Shown: piece after piece, positions 47,353-58,339 of the stretch
How the letters are laid out: every line of letters starts with the position of its first letter
Numbering within the stretch: position 1 is the stretch's first letter
Origin: Monocercomonoides exilis
Lineage: Eukaryota > Preaxostyla > Oxymonadida > Polymastigidae
NCBI GenBank assembly: GCA_001643675.2
Contig: LSRY02000040.1
Coordinates: 338,001 to 402,000 of the forward strand
Length of the DNA stretch: 64,000 bases
Direction of reading: 5' to 3'
Notes under the pieces: generated by a model
What the model was told of the DNA's origin: nothing
The model's database searches: none
Seen by the model: the letters and a program-made list of their open reading frames with translations, nothing else
Program-made: the position numbers and the translations under genes

Positions 47353-48063
47353 CAGTCTAAACCGGATATAATCACATCGGTTTTTGCACAACTTTTTGTG
47401 ACTATATCCGATTGTGATTATACACGTTGATGCTTTACACAGAAATAAATAAAAATTAATTTATAAAATAATTAATTTTGGGTCGATTTTTTCATTTTTG
47501 GTAATTCTTCATCAAAACGCACTTTTCACTTGCGAAATTAATTTTTTGCATAAACGTATATTATTAAGACTTTTTTGAGCACATTTTTGAAAAATCTAAA
47601 AAATTGTGAATTTTGATCAAAAAGTCGATTTTTCAATGAAAAATCCACACATAATGAAACAAAATGTGATTATATGGGTGATTATTTTTGAAATCAAATT
47701 TTTTCGAACAAAATTTTCGGATTGATAATTTTGTTTTGAATTTTAGTTAATGAGCACAGAAAAGTGATAACTCCAACAAAAACATTTCTGTATCTCTTTC
47801 ACATCAAACATTTGCTTTTGATATAGTTGAATAAATTTTCATATTTCAATGATAAATTTATTTTCAATGATAATGAATATTCGTAATAAACAACACTCCG
47901 AAATTAGTTATGATTTCAAAAATAATCACCCATATATTTTCATCCCTGTGATTATATGCGATGAAAAATGAATGAAAAACAAGCATTTAATGTCGGTGCA
48001 TCGAAAAATGTGACAATAAACGAATGTGATTATATTCAATGTGATTGTATCCGGTTTAGACTG
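47353..48063. mobile_element. Tc1/mariner-type non-autonomous element
   Basis: The 711-bp element starts CAGTCTAAACCGGATA and ends with its inverted form (TATCCGGTTTAGACTG, one change). The next ~15 bp are also inverted (AATCACAT). A TA duplication flanks it (47351-47352, 48064-48065). CAGT ends and TA targets are typical of Tc1/mariner. No transposase is inside. It carries a family-Y MITE at 47673-47934. Confidence 0.9.
47673..47934. mobile_element. MITE family Y nested in a mariner-type MITE
   Basis: The left end TATGGGTGATTATTTTTGAA and the right end TTCAAAAATAATCACCCATA are exact inverted repeats over 19-20 bp, the best-preserved copy of the family. TAT/ATA outside the ends supports a TA target. 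It is younger than its host element. Confidence 0.85.
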
Positions 48064-48065
48064 TA

Positions 48066-49241
48066 TTTAAAGAATACAAAACTTCACGTGATAATTAAAA
48101 TCATGTTTGCTTTCGGATTATAAAATTCAATTTATTTTGAAATAAGAGAAAATTTCAAAAAAAAATGAGTTAAACAAAATTTTATTGCTTCGTGGAAAAA
48201 TGATTCAAAGAAAGAATTTTCCCGTATATCTCCATCCAATAATTTTTCAATAAATATTTTCATTACATTTTCTTGAATGTCATTTTAAAAAAATGAAATT
48301 TATGTTTTGCTCATTGAAGAATTATTTGGTAAAAAATGGTTATCATTTTCAGAAGATACGAGAAAAGAATAACAACCTTGTGAAAAGAAACGATTGATGA
48401 ATAGATCATTTACAAACCACAACACTTTGAATATAATTTCTTTGACTTTGAATTGTCATTGTTTTTATTTGTGAAAAACTTTGGTGAACAATAATATTGA
48501 GATAACAATTCTCCTCTTCTGAAAAATTGAAAAGCAATGATGAAAAAAAAATTAATAACATTATAGTTATTTCTCAATGACCATTTTTGATTAAAAAAAA
48601 TAAGTATTCAGATAATTCAAACAACAAATGGAAAAAAATAATTTCAGTCAAAATTTTTTTCCATGAAGCCTAAATATTTCTTTCCCCAAAAACTTCATTT
48701 AACTTTTCCAAAAATAATAATAAGAAGGAATTTAAAATTCGTTTGCAGGAATCATTGATATGATTACTCAATGCTTTGTAGCCTCGAAATTATTTCAAAA
48801 AATGGACAGATTTTATTCTTTTTTTTTGTTCACAATAAGTTTTTCAAATATTCATAATTCTTCTATTATTAAGCCTTTTGCAAAATATTTCGTCCCAAAT
48901 GGGAAAACGTGACAAAGTTTTGTATAATTGTTTTCAAAATTTGGATGAAGCTTTACCAAATGAAGAAGAACAAGTTCTGCTTTGACAATGTCAATAAAGT
49001 TTTCTTTTCAAATCCATTTTTCTTTCTCAATAATTTTGGACATTTTTCGAATAAAGGATCATAAATTGACCAAACTGTTCCACCTTGTGATAATGAACGA
49101 AGGATCAGCTTTTTTCAATAAAAGTCTGATGGATTAACTATGGGCTAATTGAGCAAATCGCAGTATTTTCTTTTTGATTTTAAGAAGAAAAGGTACTTAA
49201 CTGAAACAGGAATTTATGAAAAGATTAGCTATATGGATGCT
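48066..49241. other. Gene-poor AT-rich DNA
   Basis: No feature recognised. Confidence 0.5.
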
Positions 49242-50081
49242 TCAGTATATGTTTACAGGTTCAATAACAAAATGAAGTTCGACAAATATGCATTCTTCAG
49301 AATGAGCGTTTGATAATTTTTCTATTGCCTTTTTATGTGCAGAAAACCAGTCTGCACAATAACTTCTTATTGTCACATCAAACGACTGGAATTCTGAGAT
49401 GATATTTTTCTGAATAAAAGAGTATTCATCAGTTGAATAACAACAAGGATATAGGTTCCAGAAAAATGGAGATGACTGCAATGAAAGAGAAGCAACGGAA
49501 ACAACAGTATACGAAACATTTCCAGTTGATCCACAGTCCAGAAAAACGCAAATTCTTTTATTTGTTATTGATATGATTCTTTCAAGCTTTGTTGTTGTTT
49601 TGCTTTTCAAAACCATCTGAGAAACATTTTTTCTTGAAAGATATAGGAAAATCGAAGTTTGTGATAAAGATGAATTTTCTTGACTGATTATCATAAATGA
49701 CGATAAAAATGAATTCATTTCATCTGAGGATGCTGATGAAAATGAAACGTTTCATTTGTAAATCATTTTGACAAATAGATATTCAAGCTCACTTGTAATT
49801 GTTGCTTTTTCTTAATTTAATTTTTCCATTTCGCTGTGAATTGCAAGTTGTTTTCGCTGCTTCAATAATGTTGATATTTGCTGATGTCTTTATCATTGAC
49901 GATTGTGTTTGATGATATGTGGATATGATTTTCTTCCTGACACACCACAAGAAAAACCGTCTTTTGAATTTGGGCACATGTAATACATGTGACAATCATT
50001 CTTTGTAGCTCCATGTTCGTCAACTTTTGAGTAAGAAATCCATAAATTGTAATTCACAATTTCAAAGGATATTTTTGACAA
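49242..50081 (-). pseudogene. Decayed hAT-like transposase
   Basis: The N-terminal segment (50081-49893) has a zinc-finger-like pattern (CHMYYMCPNSKDGFSCG..YPHIIKH) resembling a BED finger. The 49718-49242 segment has VFLDCGSTGNVSYTVVSVAS and SYCADWFSAHKKAIEKLSNA, parallel to the D..G..(60 aa)..(S/T/A)D..N/A pattern of hAT transposases, and is similar to 51813-52150. Frames between these parts are shifted. The assignment to hAT rests on pattern only. Confidence 0.45.
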
Positions 50082-50342
50082 TTATTGGTTATTTTTTTAG
50101 AGTTCATTAATTTTCTTTCATTATTTTCAATTCGAAACTTGTTTGTAAATGAGAAAAGATTTTGCATTCAAATAGCAAATTTATCTCAACTGTTTTTGAA
50201 ACGTATGTTTTTGTTGAAATGACAATGTGGATGTCATTTAAAAACATTTGTTTTTTCAGTGTTCTTTTGTTAATATTCATGAGAAATTTTCGAACCGAAA
50301 TTTTTCGATTGAAAAAACATGATATCAAAAATAATCACTCAA
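50082..50342. mobile_element. MITE family Y, degenerate copy
   Basis: The right end ACATGATATCAAAAATAATC with ACTC matches family Y. The left end, near 50056-50085, is weaker. A second family-Y-like left end, GAAATTATTTTTGAGATCAT with AACATTTTTCGG, starts at 50541, without a clear partner. From 50600 to 51190 nothing else is seen. Confidence 0.45.
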
Positions 50343-51191
50343 ATGAATCAAACTTATGTTTCGTTTCGTTGAAATATTTATCTCAATGATCAAAAAACAA
50401 AAAATATTAAACTTTATCAGTGTAAATGAAAGGAAGTATTCACGAATCAGTTTCGCTGAATTATTTATCAATTTGGTTTAATAGAATGAAGATCTTTTAA
50501 TTTTTTGACTAACATGGACTGTCAATAACGATTTGATATTTCATTTGAGAAATTATTTTTGAGATCATAACATTTTTCGGTGATTTGATTTTTGTTAGGT
50601 TTTATTACGTTGAATAAATATTTATCATTTCAAAAAAAAATAAATGATAATTGTTCAATAACCCGATGTTGAAGATTAAGTTAATGAGAAAATAAATCTT
50701 TTGAAAGAGAAATAATTATCCAGAATTCATATATCAAAATTCATTGTGCATTTTCAAACCGTATTATTGTTATAGAAAATAAAAAGATTCAAAAATATTA
50801 GCTCAATTTTTTCTTCACTTCAGCACCCCATCTCAATAATTAATGCAATGTTTTTCCAATAAAAAGATAAATAAGTTTATAAATAAAATTGAAAGTGTTT
50901 ATAGATTATTATTCCTTTTTAGAAAATTTTCATCAATAATATCGTAAATATTTTCACATTTGTGAATTCTTCTATCAAGTCAATCAGAACTTAAAAAATT
51001 TCACCTCAACGGATAGTATAACACACAGGTTTTTCTCTTTGAAAACATTTTGATTAAAAAAACTCAAAATTAATTTCACTGAAAAAAACAGATTTTTTAT
51101 TAAATACTTAAATTGTTTATTTTGTTTTCACTTTATTCAAACGCTAATAATTTTTTTCATTATTAATATTGATTCATAGTTTCATAGTTCA

Positions 51192-53890
51192 ATGATTCAC
51201 AAAAGAAAAACATTTTCGATTCCAAGGAGTTTATTCAAATGCAACAAACAAATGAAAGCGAAATTGTCATTTGTGGAAATACAGAATTCAAAAGAAATAT
51301 TTTGGAAAGTTTTCAAGTATCCAATCGATTTGACAAAAATTATTACGAAAGGATTATTAGAAATCGACAAAAATATATTGGAGATATATTTTTTTCCAGT
51401 TTTGCTCAATGGGAATTTAAAAAAAGGAAGTCCAAACTTTTAATGCTCAAATTCCAAAAAAAAAAATGTGCAAAGTTGTTTTTCAGGAAGAAGAGGCAAT
51501 TTCTCAATTGAGAATCACAAGTATTATTTATTGTCAAACCATTGTCTGGAATTTTTGATGAAACCAAAATCAAATGAAGTGGAAAAAACAAATCAAAAAA
51601 AGGAGAGTAAGAAAAGTCAATTAAATCCTTTCAAGCAAATTCAACCTTTGCTCATTAGATTTATCATCCAGTGTTATGTTTCATTTCTTTCAGCTTCATT
51701 CACAGAGTTCAACGATTTTGCATCAACTCTTGTTGCAGTTTCTTAACAAAACCAGACAATTCCTTCAATACTAATATTCCCTAAAATAACACCAAGAAAG
51801 GTTTCAACTTTATTGTCTCAAGAAAAGAAAATGAATGAAATCTTAGTGTCAAAATATGTTTCAAACACAGCAGTTGCTGTTGTGATGGATGGAGGTGTTG
51901 TTGCTGGGCAAAAATTTACTGATGGATATATTGTCTCATTGTTAATGAATGCAAAACCATTATTCTGGAAATTGCATCCATCATGTTACACAAAAAGCGA
52001 TTTTGAAAACCTATCATTGTCTGTACTGTGTGAAATGAGAAATCTGAATTCTGAAGTTCGTTGCTTTTGCAGTGATGGTCTTAAGCCTCAAAAATAAGCA
52101 CTTGAACAAATAAATTCGGTGGACTCTACAGACATTCATGAATAATAACATAATTTATTCTGTTCGATTTTCGTCTATTGCATGAACCATCTGTGCAATC
52201 TAATTCTAACAAGAATCATCAATTGAAACCATTTTTTGTCAAATATTTTTTGTCAAATAATTGAGTTTTCCAAAAAGGCTCATTCTTCAAAATACAAATA
52301 TGCTTTTCTGAGAAAGTGTCCCACATTTGTTTCAACAAGATGGTTGTGCATTTATCAGATGTTCTGATATATCAAGATAAATAAAGAAATAGCAATGAAA
52401 GAAGAACTTCTGACAGAATGTTTTATTTGCGAAGTTTTGAAATTAGAGATTTTCTTTTTCCTCTATATACGTTGCATTTGTTTTTAGAAAAAGATTCATC
52501 AAAATTGGGATACGTTTTTCCAGAATTACTAAAGATATGTGGTAGATATTACACAATTTCTCAAAACCGGAATTTTCATTGCAAAACATGGACGAAATGT
52601 GTCACAGATTTATGTATTGATTTTTTCAACACTTTTTTATTTTGTCAAAGAGGAGATATAATTGCTCTTGCTTTTTCGTTTACTCCATTTGGTTTGAATC
52701 AATTTAGGAACGAACAATTCACAAGCTTCTTCAATACGGAAATTGGAAATTTACTTCATCGCTCATTAAACAAAGCACGTTCACGCACAGATTATTCCTT
52801 TTCTGTTAACGAAGAATCAGATTTGACAAATTCATTCTGTGAATCAAATTCATGTTCATCATTTTGTGCAAGAAATTCAAAAAGAACATCTTTTTCAATC
52901 AATGAAGATGATTTCTCAAGCAATGCTTCCTCATCTTCCTCGACAACTGCAAACAGTGCAATGAAAATATTAGATCAAACAATTGACAAAATAAGTTTTG
53001 CAGAAAATCAATCCTTGTCAATTTCTGATCATTCAGATGAAAGTTCATGTTCATTCACAAGTATTCATTCACCACTTTTTTTACGATCTTTTGAAAAAGC
53101 GATCTCTGTTGCAACGAAGCCTGCACCAGCAAGTTTTGTCTTTAACGATGTTTCAACGGAATGTCCGAGTGATTTAACAACAAGAACAAAGAGAAGTGTT
53201 TCAACCTTTCAAAAAGAAACTGATATTTCATCGTTTCTTTCATTGCTGGATGCTCTGGAAGCAATAGAAAAAGTGGATACAGAAAAGGATAACGAAGATA
53301 AGCAATCAAATGAGGAAACAATTTTTGAGGCTATCTTTGGATTAACTGAGGCAGAATTAGAGACTGAAGATGATGAATATTCGAATTATTCATATCATGA
53401 AAACATGAATGAAGACAAAAGAACGTATGAGTTTTCTTTGTGATCGCGTTTGTCAGGAAGAAATGATGCTGCAAATACATTGACTCAAATAAAAGAAGAA
53501 GAAACATATGAAAACAGCACAATTGAAGATGTCGAAGAAGTTGATGTGTTAATAGTTGGATCAAATGGAAAAATTACTCAAAAAGCTTCTGACAACGTCC
53601 ATTAAAACAACGAAATTATGAAAATTATAAATTCCAATTTTGCATCTTCTTGTGGTTTATGATTGGTTAACGCTTTCGATAAATACGTTGATCAATCATT
53701 GGAGGAGTTCGAGGAAGATATAAAGGTTAATTGCAAAAGACTATACGGAGATTTCCTTTTTCCGATTGAATGTTGCAACATGTATCGAAGTCCTCATTCG
53801 TTTTATTCTGTTATTGGTTTAAAAGGATTATTCTATACAATATTTTCCAACATTAACATTTCCCTCATTTCGTGCAACCACCGCCAATAG
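51192..53890 (+). pseudogene. Second hAT-like transposase, broken
   Basis: Segments in order are a basic N-terminal part (51239-51510), then LIRFIIQCYVSFLSASFTEF, and across TAA (51744-51746) VAVS-TAA-QNQTIPSILIF to AVVMDGGVVAGQKFTDGYIV, RCFCSDGLKPQK and, across TAA, ALEQINS. The C-terminal part (52418-53443) has FPLYTLHLFLEKDSSKLGYV, YVFPELLKICGRYYT and WTKCVTDLCIDFFNTFLF, then a long Ser/Glu-rich insertion. In-frame TGA codons at 53441-53443 and about 53659 are followed by protein-like sequence ending FDKYVDQSLEEFEEDI and YGDFLFPIECC. The layout resembles hAT transposases (catalytic core, insertion, dimerisation tail), but key acidic residues cannot all be placed. Confidence 0.5.
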
Positions 53891-53899
53891 TCTTTCCAA

Positions 53900-54279
53900 C
53901 GTGTTTTTATTCGAATTCGAAGAATAAAAGGAGATCAACTACATTCTCTTTAATTGAAAACAATGAATCCTCTTATTAAAATATTGTCAAAGAAAAAAGA
54001 ATGAAATTCTTTTCATTTCAATTCAATAACAACAAATAATCACATTATGTTCTTGTTTGTTAAAACAATTTTGAAAGATATTTTGAAAAAAAGCAAAACA
54101 AAAGACATATATAAGAATTGTCACGATATTTGAATGATTCCACGAAGTTCAATGTTGGCTGAAACTTCGACAAACCCATTGTTTTCCATCTTTCTTTTGT
54201 TTTAACAAATAGAAAAATCTTTTCAAGGCATGATTTAAGAATGGAGGGCAAAACAGTTTCAAATAAAAATTGCAAAAAA
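53900..54279. other. Intergenic DNA upstream of the tRNA-like locus
   Basis: AT-rich, nothing recognised except the T-run (minus strand) after the tRNA-like 3' end. Confidence 0.5.
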
Positions 54280-54362
54280 TAGCACCCCTCCGGGTTCGAA
54301 CCTTCGACTCTCCAACTTGGAAGTTTGTGAGCAAGTTGCTGGTACAGATACTCTTGAGTGCT
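54280..54362 (-). tRNA. tRNA-like sequence, probably a tRNA pseudogene
   Basis: On the minus strand the two ends pair as a complete 7-bp acceptor stem (AGCACTC with GGGTGCT, one U-G) plus discriminator A. A B-box-like GGTTCGAACCC stands at the right distance from the 3' end, and a run of six T follows. The interior does not make a clean cloverleaf. The T stem pairs only partly, the D arm is irregular, and the anticodon region can be drawn as CAACTT..AAGTTG around a long loop, which could include a short intron. The 83-nt length suits a tRNA with a long variable arm or an intron. I give no anticodon. Its right neighbour is transposon copy C at the same spacing as copy A to tRNA-Arg. Confidence 0.5.
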
Positions 54363-54367
54363 CTATT

Positions 54368-55340
54368 AGAACTTGATTGATTTGACTGAATCGCGAAAAT
54401 GTGACTCAGTCAAATCGATTTATGTCTCGTTTATCGAATTTTGCGTATTTTAATTGAATTTCACTCAATCTCACCGAGGGTGAAATTGCGATTTTTTTGA
54501 TCACAACAAGTGATTGAACATTTTTTTGTTTTGTTCATATCTTGACCTGTGAAATCATGTTGATATTGATTTTTTGATATGTCGTTTGTCAACTTATGAA
54601 TTTTTAGTTTTTATTTGTATTTTTGTTGTTGTTTTTTTGGTTTGTTTTTGTTTTTTGTAACTTAAAAATTTCGTAATTGTGACTCAGATGTTAACTTTCA
54701 CTGTTGAAATCGAGCCAACTTTATTAATGTTTTGAACAATTAACATTTTCATATTATTTTTAATTGAAAATTTTCAGCATTTATAAAAAATATAACTTTT
54801 TTGTGTTGTCTTTTCTGATATGTGTTTATTAATCAATCATTTTTCAATATTTTTGCATATTGAATAAAAAATAAAAAGAAAATAAGATTTCAAAGATTCT
54901 TTTTTTGTGTTTTTTCTTTTTTTCTGAAAATTTTTGAGAAATGTTTAAAACAAATGAAATTAGTTCTAAATGTTAAAAAATGAAATGAAATTTTCTTACA
55001 TTATTTAAATAAATCACCAGTAATTATTATCACACAAAAACAATTAGAATTTCCTGGTTTTTCCTAAAAATATCAATAATATAAGAAAAACTTCAAAATA
55101 AAAAACTATCTAGAATGAAAAATTATTAAATTCAATCATTATGATTTAAATCAAACTCAAATAATAAATATTTATTAAAATTTTTTTAAAAAATATTTTT
55201 GGATCATGGTACCCAGAATTGAAAGCATCGGATGTGACTGAGTCACATCCAATTTGACTGAGTCTCAATGAAATTTGATCGATCTTATTGGATGTTGACC
55301 GATCTAATGCCACTTGATGCAGTCAAATCAATCAAGTTCT
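54368..55340. mobile_element. Non-autonomous Harbinger-type element (copy C)
   Basis: The element is 973 bp, with exact 20-bp ends AGAACTTGATTGATTTGACT, and is flanked by ATT on both sides (54365-54367, 55341-55343). Subterminal hairpins as in copies A and B are present, for example GGATGTGACTGAGTCACATC at 55230. Its interior matches copy B closely up to about 54960. No coding capacity. Confidence 0.92.
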
Positions 55341-56079
55341 ATTTTTCTATGCTTTTCTTACACACAAATATTTATAACAAAACCCTAACCAAAAAAATTG
55401 ATCGAAAAATGAACCACTTTTTTCAAGCGCAAACACTCAAAAGAGAAGCGGGAACAAAACCCTAAGCCCAAGAACTGTTACGCTAACTCCACAACCAAAA
55501 CAAAGCAATTTATACAGAGATTGTTTTTTAATTAAAACTCCAAATATAGATCAGTACTGGATCAGATCAATTTTGTTCACCTTTCATAAATATTGCCATT
55601 TGTATTTCTTTCATAACAACACAAAAAAACATTCCTTTTGATGTACCACATTTTCTTTTTTCTTCACGTGCTTTTAACAATATCTTCATCCACAGGTTTG
55701 ATTTCTCTCATCTTTTTTCAGTTTCCATTTTTTCTTTTTTTGATCTTTTGCACTTTTTAATTCTTTGTCAAAAACGAAATATTTTATAAGTTTTCTATCC
55801 TCAACATTTTTCATGAAAAGTCCTTGAAAAATCGACATTAAAATAAGTTTGTTATTTTTATTCTGAATAATTGTTAATAATTAAAAAAAAGATAAAAATC
55901 TTCTGGACAATAAAATAAAAGAACATGAAAAATGGAGAAATTCAAGTGTTCAAAGTTGATAAATGTGAAAAAGATTTGAAATTGAAAAAAAAGAAAAGAA
56001 AGAAAGAAAAGAAAAAATAAAAATAAGAAAGACCACATAAAAGACGAGGAAAAGGAAAACCATGAAAAGGAATAAAGTT
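55341..56079. other. Gene-poor AT-rich DNA
   Basis: AT-rich and low in complexity (GAAA/AAAG tract near 55985-56020). No feature recognised. Confidence 0.5.
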
Positions 56080-57306
56080 ATATACTAACACGAACATTTT
56101 CATAAGCCCGGATATTTTTTCATTGTTGAAACAGAATACATATAACATAAATATATAAAAAACAAACTTATAATTGTAAATTTTTCAATACTTTGTACGG
56201 ACAAATATTTTTTGTTTCAATTTTGGTTTATGATGAAGATCAAAGGAATTTCTCATTTTTTTTTGTTCATTTGTTTTGCTCGTTTTATTCCAACTCTCTT
56301 TCTTTGTTTATTTTTAATTACAAAGTCAAAAACATACATAATAAAATTTTGTTATTACAAATATTTTATGGTTTTATCTATTTTTTTCTATTGTTTTTCA
56401 AATTTCATATTTTTCATCATGAATGTTGAAAAAATGAAAATTATGAGCTGTTATTCATTTTGATGAATTATTTAAAACAATTTCTTGCAAATATGATTGA
56501 AAAGATTTTGAGTTATTCATAATAAGTCATTTCTTATTTAATTGAAAACAAAATAAGCATTTTTATTATTTTCAAAAATTGAATAATGTTATGAAAGAAG
56601 CAACATTTAACAAATTTTTTTATACGGAAAATATTTAATTCAAATCTTTATCTTTTCATGCACATTATTTCTCATATGAAAAATATATTGAACAGGTCAT
56701 AATTTTGATTTTTTCAACATTCATGATGAAAAATATGAAATTTGAAAAACAATAGAAAAAAATAGATAAAACCATAAAATATTTGTAATAACAAAATTTT
56801 ATTATGTATGTTTTTGACTTTGTAATTAAAAATAAACAAAGAAAGAGAGTTGGAATAAAACGAGCAAAACAAATGAACAAAAAAAAATGAGAAATTCCTT
56901 TGATCTTCATCATAAACCAAAATTGAAACAAAAAATATTTGTCCGTACAAAGTATTGAAAAATTTACAATTATAAGTTTGTTTTTTATATATTTTTGGAA
57001 TATATGGGTATCTCTTTTTGAAAAGTCGCAAATGTTTAATTTTCAAATAAATTTGAAAATTCATATTTTGCTAAATTTTTGTTGGCATTCACCAAACTCT
57101 TCTAATACGGAATCTATTTCTTGATAATGCCATTTCATTCATTCTGAAGAAATTTCGTGAGTGGAAACATTAATTTGAGTAAACCATGAAAAATTTGATT
57201 TATAAGAAAATTAAACATTTGCGACTTTTCGAAAATAATCACCCAGAAATTCTGTTTCAACAATGAAATAATATACGGGCTTATGAAAATGTTTGTGTTA
57301 ATATAT
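56080..57306. repeat. Large fold-back inverted repeat
   Basis: Left arm about 56080-56448 and right arm about 56692-57306 are inverted copies at roughly 97-99% over the 56160-56448/56692-56990 portion. The same open frame therefore appears on opposite strands at 56193-56429 and 56714-56950; it is not taken as a gene. The outer parts (TTTTCATAAGCCCGG at 56098-56112, matched inverted near 57278-57292) also pair, but the right arm is interrupted by a family-X MITE. The spacer is 56449-56691. Confidence 0.88.
57001..57248. mobile_element. MITE family X inside a fold-back arm
   Basis: It carries TATGGGTATCTCTTTTTGAA (left) and TTTCGAAAATAATCACCCAG (right) with the family interior (TTCTTGATAATGCCATTTCA). 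The opposite arm of the palindrome lacks it, so the empty site is visible in the same window. Confidence 0.82.
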
Positions 57307-57629
57307 CACACAAATAAAAAAGAATAATGTGAAAGTGGATTAAACCAACACTTTCAAAAATTTATAATTCTTTTTAAAATTTTTTTGTAATAAAACAACA
57401 AACATCAAAATATTAATAATAATGTCATGATCGTTTGTCACAACCCAAATAAATTGAATGACAATTATTTAAACAAACATTAATTTATTGCAATAAGTGT
57501 CTTTTTTTAATTCGTATTCACTGCTTCTGTTTTCATTTTCATTTGTATCGGAATCATGATAAATATAATCCTCAACAACAGATAATTCATCTGAACTTGA
57601 TCCCTTATCTGAATTTTCAGAATCACTAT

Positions 57630-57965
57630 TATCTTTTTTTCATAATGGGTATCGTTATCTTTAAAACTGAAAATTTTCTGACAAAATTTGACGAAATCCA
57701 GATTCTTTCTTTTGAAAGATATAAATTCAGCAATTGTTTCATCTATGAACCGATCTCTGATACCTGTTGCAGATAAAAATTATCTTATGTTCGACCATAT
57801 ACATTTAATCATATTCGTACACACTCCATTTTCAGTTCTGCAACGATACTTGTCACACACTGTCTTGTGTGTCAATCCATGTTCTTGTAATAATCTGCAT
57901 GCAGTCCATTCATCAGATATAATTGTGCTGTCTTATCTTATGTTTGTTATAATAATTGGTTCAAT
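57630..57965 (-). pseudogene. Merlin-type transposase, C-terminal fragment
   Basis: Minus-strand reading gives DSTIISDEWTACRLLQEHGL (second catalytic Asp), THKTVCDKYRCRTENGVCTN, and NIR-TAA-FLSATGIRDRFI, ending in a Lys-rich tail. TAA codons are crossed twice. It is the same family type as the copy at 33175 but a different sequence. The N-terminal half is not found nearby. Confidence 0.65.
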
Positions 57966-58061
57966 GAAACATTTTTTTCGACAACTCACTTAAACAACTG
58001 GAGTTTTTCATTGTTTGCATTAATCAATCTAGGTCTCTGCGACAGACCGACATTTTCAAAA

Positions 58062-58339
58062 CAACTCGACGACTCGACCGACAATTTTGTCGAGTTTTTA
58101 TTTTTTGGTAATAAAAAAATTTAAAAAATAAAATTTTATTTTTTAAAATTAAAAATGAAATAAAATTTTTTTCAATATTTTTTTATCTGTAAATATTTAT
58201 AATTTGAAAAGGAAATGAATAATCATAATATTTTCTTTTTTTTCTGAAATTCTATTAATAATAATGGGTTATCGACAGTTCTTTGTCGAGATCAGTCGAA
58301 CGACAAAGATCAGTCGTTTGACAAAGATCAGTCGAGTTG
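58062..58339. mobile_element. Small MITE with CAACTCGAC ends
   Basis: The left end CAACTCGACGACTCGACC and the right end GATCAGTCGAGTTG form short inverted repeats around 278 bp of AT-rich DNA. The right side has three direct repeats of GATCAGTCG. No target duplication is evident. Confidence 0.55.

Noticed and set aside
54280-54362. Assignment of the tRNA-like sequence to Ser, Trp or Gly
   Set aside because: Each anticodon choice needs mismatched stems or an assumed intron. Only the acceptor stem, B box and terminator are firm.
56193-57064. Two identical proteins encoded on opposite strands
   Set aside because: They are the two arms of one inverted repeat. The peptide is Phe/Lys-rich, shows no domain, and the codon composition is that of AT-rich non-coding DNA.
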